A stretch of 42,660 nt of DNA from Patescibacteria group bacterium (GTDB taxonomy: Bacteria > Patescibacteriota > Patescibacteriia > 2-12-FULL-57-11): contig SCSU01000073.1 of assembly GCA_004299275.1 (NCBI GenBank), positions 1-42,660 on the forward strand, in the 5' to 3' direction. Positions 7,279 to 15,468 of this stretch are shown here, piece by piece (within the stretch, counting starts at the first letter, position 1; the number at the start of each line of letters is the position of its first letter). The translations under genes and the position numbers were made by a program. The notes under the pieces were generated by a model. That model had not been told where the DNA came from and searched no databases. It worked only from the letters and a program-made list of their open reading frames with translations.

Positions 7279-8097
7279 TTAAATTTTCGCCGTCTTGGGC
7301 CGGGCCAAAAATGAAAGGCCGAAGACGGCGGCGGAAACCAAAACGACGGTCGGGCCGGAGGCGGTGTTCGCGTAGTAGGAAATGATGAGGCCGGCGAGGG
7401 AGGAAAAAATTCCGACCAGGGTGGAGACGGCCACGAGACTCCGCATGCTCCAGCCGATATTTTTGGCCGTCGCCGCGGGGATAATCAGGAGCGGCCCGAT
7501 GAGCACCGCGCCGACGAGCCGGATCCCGAGGGCGATGGTCAAAGCCAGAATGACCAAAAAAAGACGGTCCTGAAAACTGACGTTAACGCCCTCCACCCGG
7601 GCCAGGTCGGCGTGAAAAGCGATTTTCGTCCAGACCCGGAAAAAAATCAAAAGCAGGATGACGGTCGCGGCGGTCAGAACGGCAATCAAAATATTGTCCA
7701 AAGCCGAAACGCCGAGAATATCGCCGAAAAGATAACCAAAAAGGTCAACCCGGTAGCCCTTGAGCGCGCCGATGACGATTACGCCGAGCGCGAGGGCGGT
7801 GGAAAAGAAAACACCGATAATCGTATCCAGCGAAAGCGAGCGGCGCTCGCCGAGTTTAGAAATAAGCAGGGCAATCAAGACGGCAAAACCGGCGGCACCC
7901 GCAAGCGGGTGGATACCGAGCAGTAACCCCAGCGCCACGCCGGTAAACGAGGCGTGGGCGATGGCGTCGGAGAAAAAAGACATTTTCCTGACTATCACGA
8001 AAACGCCGAGGTTGGCGGCCAAAATCCCGATTAAAACGCCAGCGATGAGCGCTCGCACAAAAAAGTCGTATTGGAGAAAATCGGGCATAAGATTCAT
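7279..8097 (-). CDS. znuB: zinc/manganese ABC transporter permease (ZnuB-like)
   Basis: The protein (272 residues from ATG 8097) is an ABC-3 family permease with eight to nine transmembrane helices. Typical stretches are KMSFFSDAIAHASFTGVALG, GVFFSTALALGV and LVGAVLIGPLLIIPAATA. The open frame extends upstream to 8271, but that part is antisense to the 3' end of znuC in another frame and has no permease character. A second in-frame ATG three codons downstream (8088) is also possible. It follows znuC and znuA in the same direction, giving a complete importer for Zn2+ or Mn2+. Only 35 bases, filled by a repeat, separate it from znuC. Confidence 0.92.
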   Translation of the reverse strand: MNLMPDFLQYDFFVRALIAGVLIGILAANLGVFVIVRKMSFFSDAIAHASFTGVALGLLLGIHPLAGAAGFAVLIALLISKLGERRSLSLDTIIGVFFSTALALGVIVIGALKGYRVDLFGYLFGDILGVSALDNILIAVLTAATVILLLIFFRVWTKIAFHADLARVEGVNVSFQDRLFLVILALTIALGIRLVGAVLIGPLLIIPAATAKNIGWSMRSLVAVSTLVGIFSSLAGLIISYYANTASGPTVVLVSAAVFGLSFLARPKTAKI

Positions 8098-8132
8098 TCG
8101 TGAGAATTCGGGTAAATTCGGAGATTTAAGAG
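8094..8132. repeat. short repeat upstream of znuB, copy 1
   Basis: The stretch cattcgtgagaattcgggt and the bases after it recur with about 80% identity at 12528-12566. In both places the repeat fills the spacer between an upstream stop and a nearby start region. It is rich in attcgg words. Confidence 0.65.
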
Positions 8133-8867
8133 CTAACCGTGGTGGCGGTGGTTCCCGCGCTCGCCGGGCGCGTGCAGATAGCGCGCCGGCGTGGCGTACG
8201 CGCGGGAAAGCGTTTCGGCGGTAAGCACCTTGGACGGCGCTCCCTGACAAATCAGCTTGCGGTTGACGCAAACAACTTTGCTGGCGTAGCGGAAGACGAT
8301 ATCCAGGTCGTGTGAGACGAGGAGCACAGTCATATGCCGCTCTTCGGCCAAGCGGTGAATCAAGCCGTAAATCGTTTCTTCCCCCTCAATATCAATGCCT
8401 GAGGCGGGCTCATCAAGCACTAGCAGGGTAGGATTGGCAATCAGGGCATTCGCGATAAGCACGCGCTGGAGTTCGCCGCCGGAGAGCACGCCGATTGGTT
8501 TGTCCACGAGCTTCGCGGCGCCGACATCCTTCAGCGCGTGGGTAATCGCCTCATGCGCTTGCTCATCATGGCGCCAAAAACGATGGCGGACGAGCCGGAG
8601 CAAAAGCAGTTCCTCCACGGTCAGGGGAAAAGAGGGGTCAAAGTCCACTCGCTGGGGAACGTAGCCCGTGGTTGGCGGCTTTTCCCAGAGCACCTCGCCC
8701 GCCGCCGGCGCGAGACCGAGGATGGCGCGAATCAGCGTGGTTTTGCCCGAACCGTTCGGGCCGATAATGGCCACGAGCTCTCCCTGCTCTACCTCAAAAG
8801 ACACTCGCTCCAAAACGCGGGTTTCGCCGTAACGGACGCTCAACTCATGGACTGCGAGGAAAGGCAT
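8133..8867 (-). CDS. znuC: zinc/manganese ABC transporter ATPase (ZnuC-like)
   Basis: The 244-residue ATP-binding subunit has Walker A GPNGSGKT (36-43), Q-loop around GYVPQR (68-73), signature LSGGELQR (128-135), Walker B LLVLDEP (148-154) and the switch His in LLVSHDLDI. The C-terminus is unusually His-rich (HAPGERGNHRHHG), which may bind metal; that is inference. It is encoded between znuA and znuB, the normal order for cluster A-I metal importers. Confidence 0.93.
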   Translation of the reverse strand: MPFLAVHELSVRYGETRVLERVSFEVEQGELVAIIGPNGSGKTTLIRAILGLAPAAGEVLWEKPPTTGYVPQRVDFDPSFPLTVEELLLLRLVRHRFWRHDEQAHEAITHALKDVGAAKLVDKPIGVLSGGELQRVLIANALIANPTLLVLDEPASGIDIEGEETIYGLIHRLAEERHMTVLLVSHDLDIVFRYASKVVCVNRKLICQGAPSKVLTAETLSRAYATPARYLHAPGERGNHRHHG

Positions 8868-8880
8868 AAAAGCGGGGGAA

Positions 8881-8913
8881 CGAGATTGGATCTCCAGCGG
8901 AGATCCAATCTCG
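8881..8913. repeat. palindromic element, intergenic copy
   Basis: Perfect 15-bp arms (8881-8895 and 8899-8913) around a three-base loop, three bases after the znuA stop. The same two arms occur inside queA at 24387-24420 with a four-base loop. It has no T-run, so it is not a classical terminator. Confidence 0.9.
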
Positions 8914-8915
8914 CC

Positions 8916-9815
8916 CTACTCTGAGAGTGCTTCAATCAACGTTTCTAAATTCTTCCGCATAATTAGCTCGTAAGTGTCCGGCAGTAATGGGCCGGTTTCC
9001 GCCGTATCGAGCTGGCGAACCCTGAGCCCGGTTTCTTTGGCCACGGTTTCGAGCACCTTAGGTGAAAATTGCGGCTCGGAGAAAAGCGCCCTGACCTTTT
9101 CGCGACGAATCAAGTCAACGACCCCCGCGAGATATTTAGCCCCGGGTTCTTTACCCGGAAACTCCTCTATCACCGCCCGCTCTATTAACCCGAAACGTTC
9201 GGCAAAGTAACCGAAGGCCGCGTGAAAGGCAATAAAGTCGGTGCGCTTGATTGCCGGCGACTCCAGATAGAAATCATAGTCATCAGCCAATTTCTGTATT
9301 TTTTTGAGGTAAACTTCCGCGTTGCTCTGGTAGCCGGCGGCGTTCTTGGGGTCAGCGGCCGCCAAGCCCGCGGCGATGTTGGCCACCATCATTTGAACTA
9401 AAGTCGGAGAAAGCCAGATGTGCGGGTCGGGCGTTCCTTTGCGGAGACGGACTGGAACCGAAACGCTGGCGTCAATAATTTTGGCCATGGTCCCCGATTC
9501 TTTAATCACTCCCGCCGCCCACGCCTCCGCGCCCAAACCGTTCATCACCAAAACATCGGCGCGGCTGATTTTTTGCACATCGCCGGGAGTAAAAGAGTAC
9601 TCGTGCGGGCCGGCTCCTGGCGGCAGCAAGTTTTCCACCTCCGCTAAGTCGCCGGTAACGTTTTTGGTAAAGACGTAAATCGGGAGAAAGGTCGTCACCA
9701 CCCGGATTTTTTCACCCTTAACGGTTTTTTCTCCGCGGCCGACGAAAAGGAAGGCGGCCAAAACCAAGACAAAAATTGTCGCGAGAAAAAAAATTACTTG
9801 ACGGCGCTGTGGCAT
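8916..9815 (-). CDS. znuA: metal ABC transporter substrate-binding protein (ZnuA/TroA-like)
   Basis: The 299-residue protein has an N-terminal membrane anchor (about 7-25) and the cluster A-I solute-binding fold. Probable metal ligands are H71 (GPHEY), H132 (DPHIWLSP), H198 (AFHAAFGYFAERFGL) and D280 in LLPDTYELIMRKN, the TroA-like arrangement. It lacks the His/Asp-rich loop of many true ZnuA proteins, so Mn2+ is as likely as Zn2+. The start at 9815 lies one base after the trxB stop (TAATATG); the frame upstream of that is the antisense of trxB and was not used. Confidence 0.9.
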   Translation of the reverse strand: MPQRRQVIFFLATIFVLVLAAFLFVGRGEKTVKGEKIRVVTTFLPIYVFTKNVTGDLAEVENLLPPGAGPHEYSFTPGDVQKISRADVLVMNGLGAEAWAAGVIKESGTMAKIIDASVSVPVRLRKGTPDPHIWLSPTLVQMMVANIAAGLAAADPKNAAGYQSNAEVYLKKIQKLADDYDFYLESPAIKRTDFIAFHAAFGYFAERFGLIERAVIEEFPGKEPGAKYLAGVVDLIRREKVRALFSEPQFSPKVLETVAKETGLRVRQLDTAETGPLLPDTYELIMRKNLETLIEALSE

Positions 9816-9816
9816 A

Positions 9817-10854
9817 TTAGTGTCTACGCGATTTTGTTTTGACCCGGCGGCGTCCGCCGTTTTTTTGATGCTGCGCTCCGGTCTCGAGCAGTCCGGCGAC
9901 AGGCACGGCGTGCAGGGCGCAGAAATCATGGTGCGTCGAGAGGTCAAGATAAGCCGAAGTGGCCGCAATCGCCCCTTGGGCCGCACTGGTTACAATCTGC
10001 TTAAAAGAACCGGAAGCGTTCGTCACATCGCCGCAGGCAAAAACGCCGTCCACCGAGGTCTTCATCGTCCGCGGGTCAACATCAATCTGGCCCTGCTTGT
10101 CCAGTTTAACCCCTAACTGCGCCGGGAGCTCACTGCGCGGCACGGCGCCGATGGCCACAAAGACGCCGTCCAAAGCCAGCTCCCGCTCCTTGCCCTTTTT
10201 TACCTTATAGCGCACGGCTTTAAGCGGCGGCCCGCCCACGAACGCGGTTAAAACCGTCTCGAGCAGAACGTTAATGTTTGAATATTTTTTCAGCCGTTCG
10301 CGATTTATCGGCTCGGCGCGGTTCAAGTTCGGCTCGCGCACGAACAAAGTTACCGCGGCCGCTCCCATATCCGAGAGCTGGCTCGCCCATTTGACGGCCG
10401 AGTCCCCGCCGCCGACGACCCCGGCGCGCTTGCCTTTGAACAATGGTCCGTCGCAGGTCGCGCAATAATGGACGCCGCGGCCTTTAAGTTCGCTCTCGCG
10501 GCCGAGTCCGAGCTTCCGGTGTTCCATGCCGGTCGCAAGAATCACCGACTGGCTCTGGTAATTCTCCCTGCCGACCCGCACCTCAAAACAATGAGCGAAA
10601 TTTTTTACGAGCTCCGCTTTTCCGGAGAGCGTCTCGGCGCCGAGGCCAACGGCTTGGTTTTTCATCCGCTGAATCAGTTCAAAGCCGTCAATGCTCAGAA
10701 TGCCCGGATAATTTTCAATCGCTCCGGCCAGCGCCGTCTCCCCGCCCAACTCGCCTTCTACCACCAAAACCGAAAGATTATAGCGTTTGGCGTAAAGCGC
10801 CGCGGCCCAGGCCGCCGCCCCGCCGCCGATGATAATGGTGTCAAAAAATTTCAT
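9817..10854 (-). CDS. trxB: thioredoxin reductase-like flavoprotein
   Basis: The protein reduces thioredoxin with NAD(P)H through FAD and a redox dithiol. The 345-residue sequence has an N-terminal FAD-binding GGGAAAWAAA (10-19), NYPG, the redox motif CATC (131-134) followed by DGPLFKG, a second dinucleotide site VVGGGDSAVKWA, and GVFACGDV for FAD. The FAD motif differs from the common GxGPAG. About 30 residues beyond the usual C-terminus are basic and poorly conserved-looking (QHQKNGGRRRVKTKSRRH). It sits one base from znuA, so redox and metal supply may be co-expressed. Confidence 0.92.
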   Translation of the reverse strand: MKFFDTIIIGGGAAAWAAALYAKRYNLSVLVVEGELGGETALAGAIENYPGILSIDGFELIQRMKNQAVGLGAETLSGKAELVKNFAHCFEVRVGRENYQSQSVILATGMEHRKLGLGRESELKGRGVHYCATCDGPLFKGKRAGVVGGGDSAVKWASQLSDMGAAAVTLFVREPNLNRAEPINRERLKKYSNINVLLETVLTAFVGGPPLKAVRYKVKKGKERELALDGVFVAIGAVPRSELPAQLGVKLDKQGQIDVDPRTMKTSVDGVFACGDVTNASGSFKQIVTSAAQGAIAATSAYLDLSTHHDFCALHAVPVAGLLETGAQHQKNGGRRRVKTKSRRH

Positions 10855-11249
10855 AGAAGAAAGTGAGTTGTGACTGATTTTATTCCTCCCTGCCTGCCGC
10901 CTGCCTGCCTGCCGGTGGGCAGGGCAGGCAGGCTTTCCTAAAGGAGGTGGCGAGCTTCGGAGCCGTACTCCGCCATAGCGGCTACGCGACGGCGAGCCGG
11001 AGGATTTTAAAATTTTTCCTTTGCCTATCCTTTATACCCTACCCGCTGCACAGGCCACACGGCCAGTGCAGGCGGGCCCGCCTGTCCTGCGCAAAGCGCT
11101 GGACGGCGGGTCCACTATTCCCTGCTCCCGATAAATCCCTCCCCCTGCGGGGACTCCCTTTAGGAAAGGGAGAGTTGGTTTCCATTCTACTTACTGCTCA
11201 CTATCCCGCCTTTGGCGGGACCCCGCCGGAGGCGGTGGCTCTCTACTAA
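10855..11249. repeat. 395-base spacer made of repeat modules
   Basis: No gene is visible. The spacer is a patchwork: a CCTGCC/GGCAGG palindromic cluster (about 10890-10931), a GC-rich segment with ctgcacaggcc/ggccagtgcagg (about 11045-11075), the double-hairpin repeat at 11131-11178 (second copy of 7225-7272), a cccgcctttggcggg palindrome and a ccgccggaggcgg palindrome (about 11205-11235). It lies between mutM and trxB on the minus strand. Confidence 0.75.
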
Positions 11250-12080
11250 CTATTTTTGATGCTTCAGGCACCAATGCGTGCCGCGGCCGCCGAGTTTCGT
11301 TTTTTTGATTATACCGCCGTCGCCCCTCTTGCAGCGAGTCCCCGCTTGGCCATAGGCGTTGAGGCGCGGGAAGTTTGTTCCCTCCCGGCCAAAAGCATCG
11401 AGGTAGGAGTCAGCCGAAGTGCCGCGATTACGGATGGCTTTCTCTAGCGCCCGGCGCACCGCGCCGTGGAGTTTTATTATTTCTTGGTCAGTTAAATCGG
11501 CTACCCGGCGCGTGGGGAGAATTCCGGCGTCCCAGAGCGACTCGTCGGCGTAGATGTTCCCCACCCCGGCAATGCAGGTCTGGTCCATGAGGAGCGGTTT
11601 GATTCGTTTGCCGCTGTGCGCCCGGAGGCAAGCGATGAGCGTCTTGGGAGTAAAAGAAGCGGCGAGCGGCTCCGGGCCATAGCCCTGTTTTTCAAAATAA
11701 GCGCCGAGCTCGGCCGTTTTAATAACCCTAATCCAGCCGAAGCGGCGCAGGTCATCGTAGAAAAGAGCGCGCCGGCCGCTCAATTCAAAAATCGCTTCAG
11801 TTTCTTTTCGCGGAGCCGCGCCGCGTTTTTGAAGCAGCAGGCGCCCGGTCATTTTTAAATGGACCAGCATGGTCCGGCCGTTCGCGAGCTCCAGTCGGAG
11901 TACCTTGGCGCGGCGGCTGATTTTAACAAACTTCGCGCCCTTCACCATTTTGGCGAACCGCGAGGGAGTGAGTGGTTTGATGGCTTTCGAATACAGCACT
12001 TGGACGTTCAAAATTCGCTTCCCGGGAAGCTCGCGGGAAAGCTGCCGGCGAATAGTTTCAACTTCCGGTAATTCAGGCAT
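11250..12080 (-). CDS. mutM: formamidopyrimidine-DNA glycosylase with degenerate zinc finger
   Basis: Fpg/MutM removes oxidised purines such as 8-oxoguanine and nicks the abasic site. The 276-residue protein begins MPELPEVE, giving the catalytic P2 and E3. It has the conserved Lys (K59), GVGNIYADESLW in the helix-two-turn-helix, and the GGRGTHWC loop with the phosphate-binding Arg. The C-terminal zinc finger normally has four Cys in two CxxC pairs; here the pairs read CKRG (C250, G253) and CLKH (C271, H274), so two ligands are changed. His could still bind zinc, Gly cannot, so this may be a zincless variant. The nearest upstream gene on the same strand is the GxxExxY gene. Confidence 0.93.
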   Translation of the reverse strand: MPELPEVETIRRQLSRELPGKRILNVQVLYSKAIKPLTPSRFAKMVKGAKFVKISRRAKVLRLELANGRTMLVHLKMTGRLLLQKRGAAPRKETEAIFELSGRRALFYDDLRRFGWIRVIKTAELGAYFEKQGYGPEPLAASFTPKTLIACLRAHSGKRIKPLLMDQTCIAGVGNIYADESLWDAGILPTRRVADLTDQEIIKLHGAVRRALEKAIRNRGTSADSYLDAFGREGTNFPRLNAYGQAGTRCKRGDGGIIKKTKLGGRGTHWCLKHQK

Positions 12081-12102
12081 ATAGTACTCCCTAATATCCG
12101 AA

Positions 12103-12525
12103 TTATTCCGGATTCTCCCGAATCCGGCCAGGATACATTGGATTCAGAATTCGCCGAAAAATTAATGACTGAGAGCGGAAGTTAGCGATAATCCCGAGTT
12201 CCTTCTTCATGGCTTTAAGATACGCATCAACTTGGCGATAATGCTGTACCGTTAGTCTCGGAACAACTTTAATTTCCAAAATTATTTTTCCGTCTATCAG
12301 AAAATCAACAAAATATCTCCCAATAGAAGCGCTTTTAAAATGTAATTCTATTGGCACTTGTTCACTGTAGGGAACTCCAATTTTATCGAAAGCCGGCACA
12401 ACGGCTCTCTGATAATACTTTTCTTGATACGTGTTGCCTAAATCTTTGTGTACCGCGAACAAGGCTCCGACTATCTTGTAACTTAATTCCGGATAAAGAA
12501 GTTTGCTCGCAGACTTTTCAGTCAT
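12103..12525 (-). CDS. GxxExxY protein (PD-(D/E)XK superfamily)
   Basis: The 140-residue protein belongs to the GxxExxY family: LYPELSYKIVGALFAVHKDLGNTYQEKYYQ at the N-terminus includes the naming motif (G30-x2-Y-x-E). YFVDFLIDGKIILEIKVV carries the D-x-E-x-K pattern of PD-(D/E)XK nucleases. It ends with the usual SLIFRRI-type strand. Members are widespread in CPR and environmental genomes; biochemical function is not established. The start at 12525 is preferred over a nearby out-of-frame ATG at 12530. It lies between gpmI and mutM with repeat-filled spacers on both sides. Confidence 0.88.
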   Translation of the reverse strand: MTEKSASKLLYPELSYKIVGALFAVHKDLGNTYQEKYYQRAVVPAFDKIGVPYSEQVPIELHFKSASIGRYFVDFLIDGKIILEIKVVPRLTVQHYRQVDAYLKAMKKELGIIANFRSQSLIFRRILNPMYPGRIRENPE

Positions 12526-12527
12526 AA

Positions 12528-12566
12528 CATTCGTGAGAATCCGGGTGAATTCGGAAATTCGGGAGT
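12528..12566. repeat. short repeat upstream of the GxxExxY gene, copy 2
   Basis: Diverged copy of 8094-8132 (cattcgtgagaatccgggt and following bases). It ends at the gpmI stop codon and reaches to within a few bases of the GxxExxY start. Confidence 0.65.
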
Positions 12567-14155
12567 TAAACCAACGCTCTCCCCGTCATCTCTGCCGGCT
12601 GGTCAATGTCCATCACGGAGAGGACTGTCGGCGCCACGTCGGCGAGCATACCCACCGGCGGCAGCAGAGCCAAATCACCCTCCACCGCGACCAGTTCCGG
12701 CGTCGCCTGGCCTTCAAAGCTCTTGCCGACAACAATGAGCGGCACCGGGTTGGTGGAGTGTTCCTTGTCAATCTCGCCGGTCTGCAAATTGATTACTTCC
12801 TCGCTGTTGCCGTGGTCGGCGGTGATGAGCACGACGCCATCGCTCCTGAGCGCGGCGGCGGCAATCTTTCCCAGACATTCATCCACCACTTCCGCGGCCT
12901 GGATGGTCGCCGCTAGATTGCCGGTATGGCCGACCATGTCGCTGTTCGCGAAATTTACCGCGATAAAGTCGTATTTTTTTCCATCAATCTCTTTGACCAC
13001 CCGCTCGGTGAGCTCGCGCGCGCTCATCTCCGGCTTCTGAGCGTAAGAGGAGACGCGCGGCGAAGGGATAATCACGCGGTCCTCGCCCGGGAACGGCTCC
13101 TCAATCGTGCCGTTCAAAAAAAATGTCACGTGGGCGTATTTTTCCGTCTCGGCGATATGGAGCTGGCGGAGTCCCGCATCGGCGATGACCTTGGCGAGCG
13201 GCAGCCGGACTACCTCGGGCGGATAAGCCGTGAGCACCGGTAAATTTTTTTCATACTCGGTCATGGTCACGACCAAAAGTTCGGCGGGGATATTCCTTTT
13301 GAACCTTTCAAACGCCGGCAGAGCAAAGGCACGGGTGAGCTGGCGCAGGCGGTCCGGCCGAAAGTTAAAAAAAAGAACCGCGTCGCCCGCCCCGAGCGTC
13401 GCCCGCGGTTTGCCTCGGCTTTTAATCACCGTGGGAGCGAATTCCTCGTCATAGACCTTGCGGCCGTAAGAATCTTTGATCGCGGCAAGCGGGTCGTCGG
13501 CGGAAAACTCGGCCGTCCCCTCGGCCATGGCGCGCCAGGCCTGCTCCGTCCGGTCCCAGCGGTTATCGCGGTCCATCGCGAAAAATCGCCCCGAGAGCGA
13601 AGCGACCTCACTCACGTGGAGTCGTTTCATCTCCGCCTGAAGCTGGGTGACAAAATCCAAACCGGAGTTGAACAGAGAATCCCGGCCATCCAGAATCGCC
13701 TGGACGAAAACACTTTTTAGTTTTTCCCGCCGGCAAAACTCCAGCAGCGCAAAAAGATGTTCAAGCGAACTGTGCACGTTGCCCCTGGAAACCAAACCGA
13801 CCAAGTGCAGTTTGGATTTGTGTTTCAGAACATGCTGCGCGGTCTTTTTGAAAACCGCGTTCTCGTAAAATGTTCCGTCCTCGATGGACTTGGCGATGCG
13901 GGGCAGAGTTTGGTAGTAGACGCGCCCGGCGCCGATATTTAAATGTCCGACTTCGGAATTGCCCATCTCGCCCCAGGAAAGACCGACCTCGGAGCTCGAG
14001 GCCGTGATATTCATGGCCGGATAAGTTTGGAGAAAACGCCGCCAGTTCGGGAGGTTGGCGCGCGACAGGGCGTTGCCCTCGGTCGCGGGCGCCGTACCCC
14101 AGCCGTCAAGAATCACGAGCACCACCGGTTTTGGGCGTTTCTGAACGCGAGGCAT
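12566..14155 (-). CDS. gpmI: 2,3-bisphosphoglycerate-independent phosphoglycerate mutase
   Basis: The enzyme interconverts 3- and 2-phosphoglycerate using two Mn2+ ions. The 529-residue protein has LDGWG (16-20), the catalytic Ser in WGEMGNSEVGHLNIG (S67), the RDNRWDR stretch, the metal site NFANSDMVGHTG, and ITADHGNSEE with HSTNPVP. Length is typical. The start was set at ATG 14155, four bases after the eno stop; nine extra in-frame residues upstream overlap eno and add nothing. With pgk, eno and nearby gap it completes lower glycolysis. Confidence 0.95.
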   Translation of the reverse strand: MPRVQKRPKPVVLVILDGWGTAPATEGNALSRANLPNWRRFLQTYPAMNITASSSEVGLSWGEMGNSEVGHLNIGAGRVYYQTLPRIAKSIEDGTFYENAVFKKTAQHVLKHKSKLHLVGLVSRGNVHSSLEHLFALLEFCRREKLKSVFVQAILDGRDSLFNSGLDFVTQLQAEMKRLHVSEVASLSGRFFAMDRDNRWDRTEQAWRAMAEGTAEFSADDPLAAIKDSYGRKVYDEEFAPTVIKSRGKPRATLGAGDAVLFFNFRPDRLRQLTRAFALPAFERFKRNIPAELLVVTMTEYEKNLPVLTAYPPEVVRLPLAKVIADAGLRQLHIAETEKYAHVTFFLNGTIEEPFPGEDRVIIPSPRVSSYAQKPEMSARELTERVVKEIDGKKYDFIAVNFANSDMVGHTGNLAATIQAAEVVDECLGKIAAAALRSDGVVLITADHGNSEEVINLQTGEIDKEHSTNPVPLIVVGKSFEGQATPELVAVEGDLALLPPVGMLADVAPTVLSVMDIDQPAEMTGRALV

Positions 14156-14159
14156 AATT

Positions 14160-15425
14160 TTAACCAAGCAATTCTTCCTCAATTTCCATCAAGCGGTTGT
14201 ACTTGGCCACGCGTTCGGAGCGCGAGAGCGAACCGGTTTTGATGTAATCAGCGTTTACCGCCACCGCTAAATCGGCAATGGTCGTGTCGCAGGTCTCGCC
14301 CGAGCGATGCGACACCGCCACAGCGTAACCGCTCTTCTGCGCCATCCTGATGGCGTCAATTGTCTCGCTGAGCGTGCCGATTTGATTAACTTTGATAAGA
14401 ATCGCGTTGGCCGCGCCGAGAGCGATGCCTTTTTTAAGCCGCTCCGCCTTAGTCACAAAGAGGTCGTCGCCCACCAGTTTCAACCGGCGGCCGAGCCGTT
14501 TAGTAATTAGCCGCCAATTTTCCCAGTCGTCCTCGGCCAGCGGGTCTTCGAGCGTCATCAGCGGATATTTTTTGGCCCAGCTTTCAAAAAGCCGCACCAG
14601 GTCCCGGGCTTTCCGCGACTGCCCGTCGCGGCGCAAGCGGTAAATTTTATTTTTCGCGTCGTAGAACTCCGTTGCCGCGGCGTCCAGCCCAAGCGCGACC
14701 TCGCGCCCGGGGACATAGCCGGCGGCGCGAATCGCCTTGACGGCAAACTGCAGGGCCTCCTCGTTCCGAGTGAGCCGCGGCGCGTAACCGCCCTCGTCGC
14801 CGACGAGCGTTTGATGGCCGGCTTTTTTAAGCAGTCCGCCCAGAACGTGGAAAATTTCCGCTCCCGCCCGCACCCGCTCGCGGAAAGTTTTTTGCCGCGG
14901 GATAATCAGGCACTCCTGCAGGTCAATAGCCCAGCCAGCGTGGACGCCGCCGTTTAACACGTTCATCATTGGTAATGGCAGAACGTAGGACGTAGAACGT
15001 AGAACGTAGACGCGACGTAGCCAGCGGTAAAGCGGAACGCGCGCCGCGGCGGCGGCGGCGTGAGCTGCGGCGAGCGACACGCCCAAAATCGCATTGGCGC
15101 CCAGCCGCGATTTGTTTGGCGTGCCGTCCTTTTTAATCATCACGGCGTCCAGCTGTCGGAGATCGCGCGCGTCGCGGCCAATAGCTAGTCGGCGCAAAAC
15201 CTTATTGACGTTGGCGACGGCTCGGAGCACTCCCTTGCCGCCGTAACGTTTTTTTTCGCCGTCGCGGAGCTCCAGCGCTTCGTGCGAACCAGTGGAGGCG
15301 CCGGAAGGCACGCTGGCAACACCAATCACGCCGGAACGCAAAGTCACCGCGACTCCCACCGTCGGATTCCCCCGCGAATCCAAAATTTCCCGGGCTTTTA
15401 CTTCCTTAATCCTAAAATCAGCCAT
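14160..15425 (-). CDS. eno: enolase, with a repeat-encoded insertion
   Basis: Enolase converts 2-phosphoglycerate to phosphoenolpyruvate. The 421-residue protein has ILDSRGNPTV, PSGASTGSHEALELRD, LVGDEGGYAP, LTLEDPLAEDDW-type metal ligand region, VGDDLFVTK and SHRSGETCDTTIADLAV. Between LYRWL and LPLPMMNVLNGG most enolases have about seven residues; here there are twelve (residues about 138-149), encoded by a DNA stretch (14981-15020) of tandem acgtag words also seen in spacers. The loop is exposed in known enolases, so activity could be retained. It is co-directional with gpmI downstream and the SIMPL gene upstream. Confidence 0.95.
   Translation of the reverse strand: MADFRIKEVKAREILDSRGNPTVGVAVTLRSGVIGVASVPSGASTGSHEALELRDGEKKRYGGKGVLRAVANVNKVLRRLAIGRDARDLRQLDAVMIKKDGTPNKSRLGANAILGVSLAAAHAAAAAARVPLYRWLRRVYVLRSTSYVLPLPMMNVLNGGVHAGWAIDLQECLIIPRQKTFRERVRAGAEIFHVLGGLLKKAGHQTLVGDEGGYAPRLTRNEEALQFAVKAIRAAGYVPGREVALGLDAAATEFYDAKNKIYRLRRDGQSRKARDLVRLFESWAKKYPLMTLEDPLAEDDWENWRLITKRLGRRLKLVGDDLFVTKAERLKKGIALGAANAILIKVNQIGTLSETIDAIRMAQKSGYAVAVSHRSGETCDTTIADLAVAVNADYIKTGSLSRSERVAKYNRLMEIEEELLG
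14981..15020. repeat. tandem GTAGAAC-type repeat inside eno
   Basis: Four to five copies of acgtag(a/g)(a/c) in tandem, in frame within eno. The reverse complement is ctacgttctacgttctac, the same vocabulary as spacer repeats at 24140-24164, 32666-32690 and 31713-31745. Confidence 0.85.
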
Positions 15426-15468
15426 AACGTTCGCATTTATTTGCTCTAATTCGCTTTCATTAGCGTTC

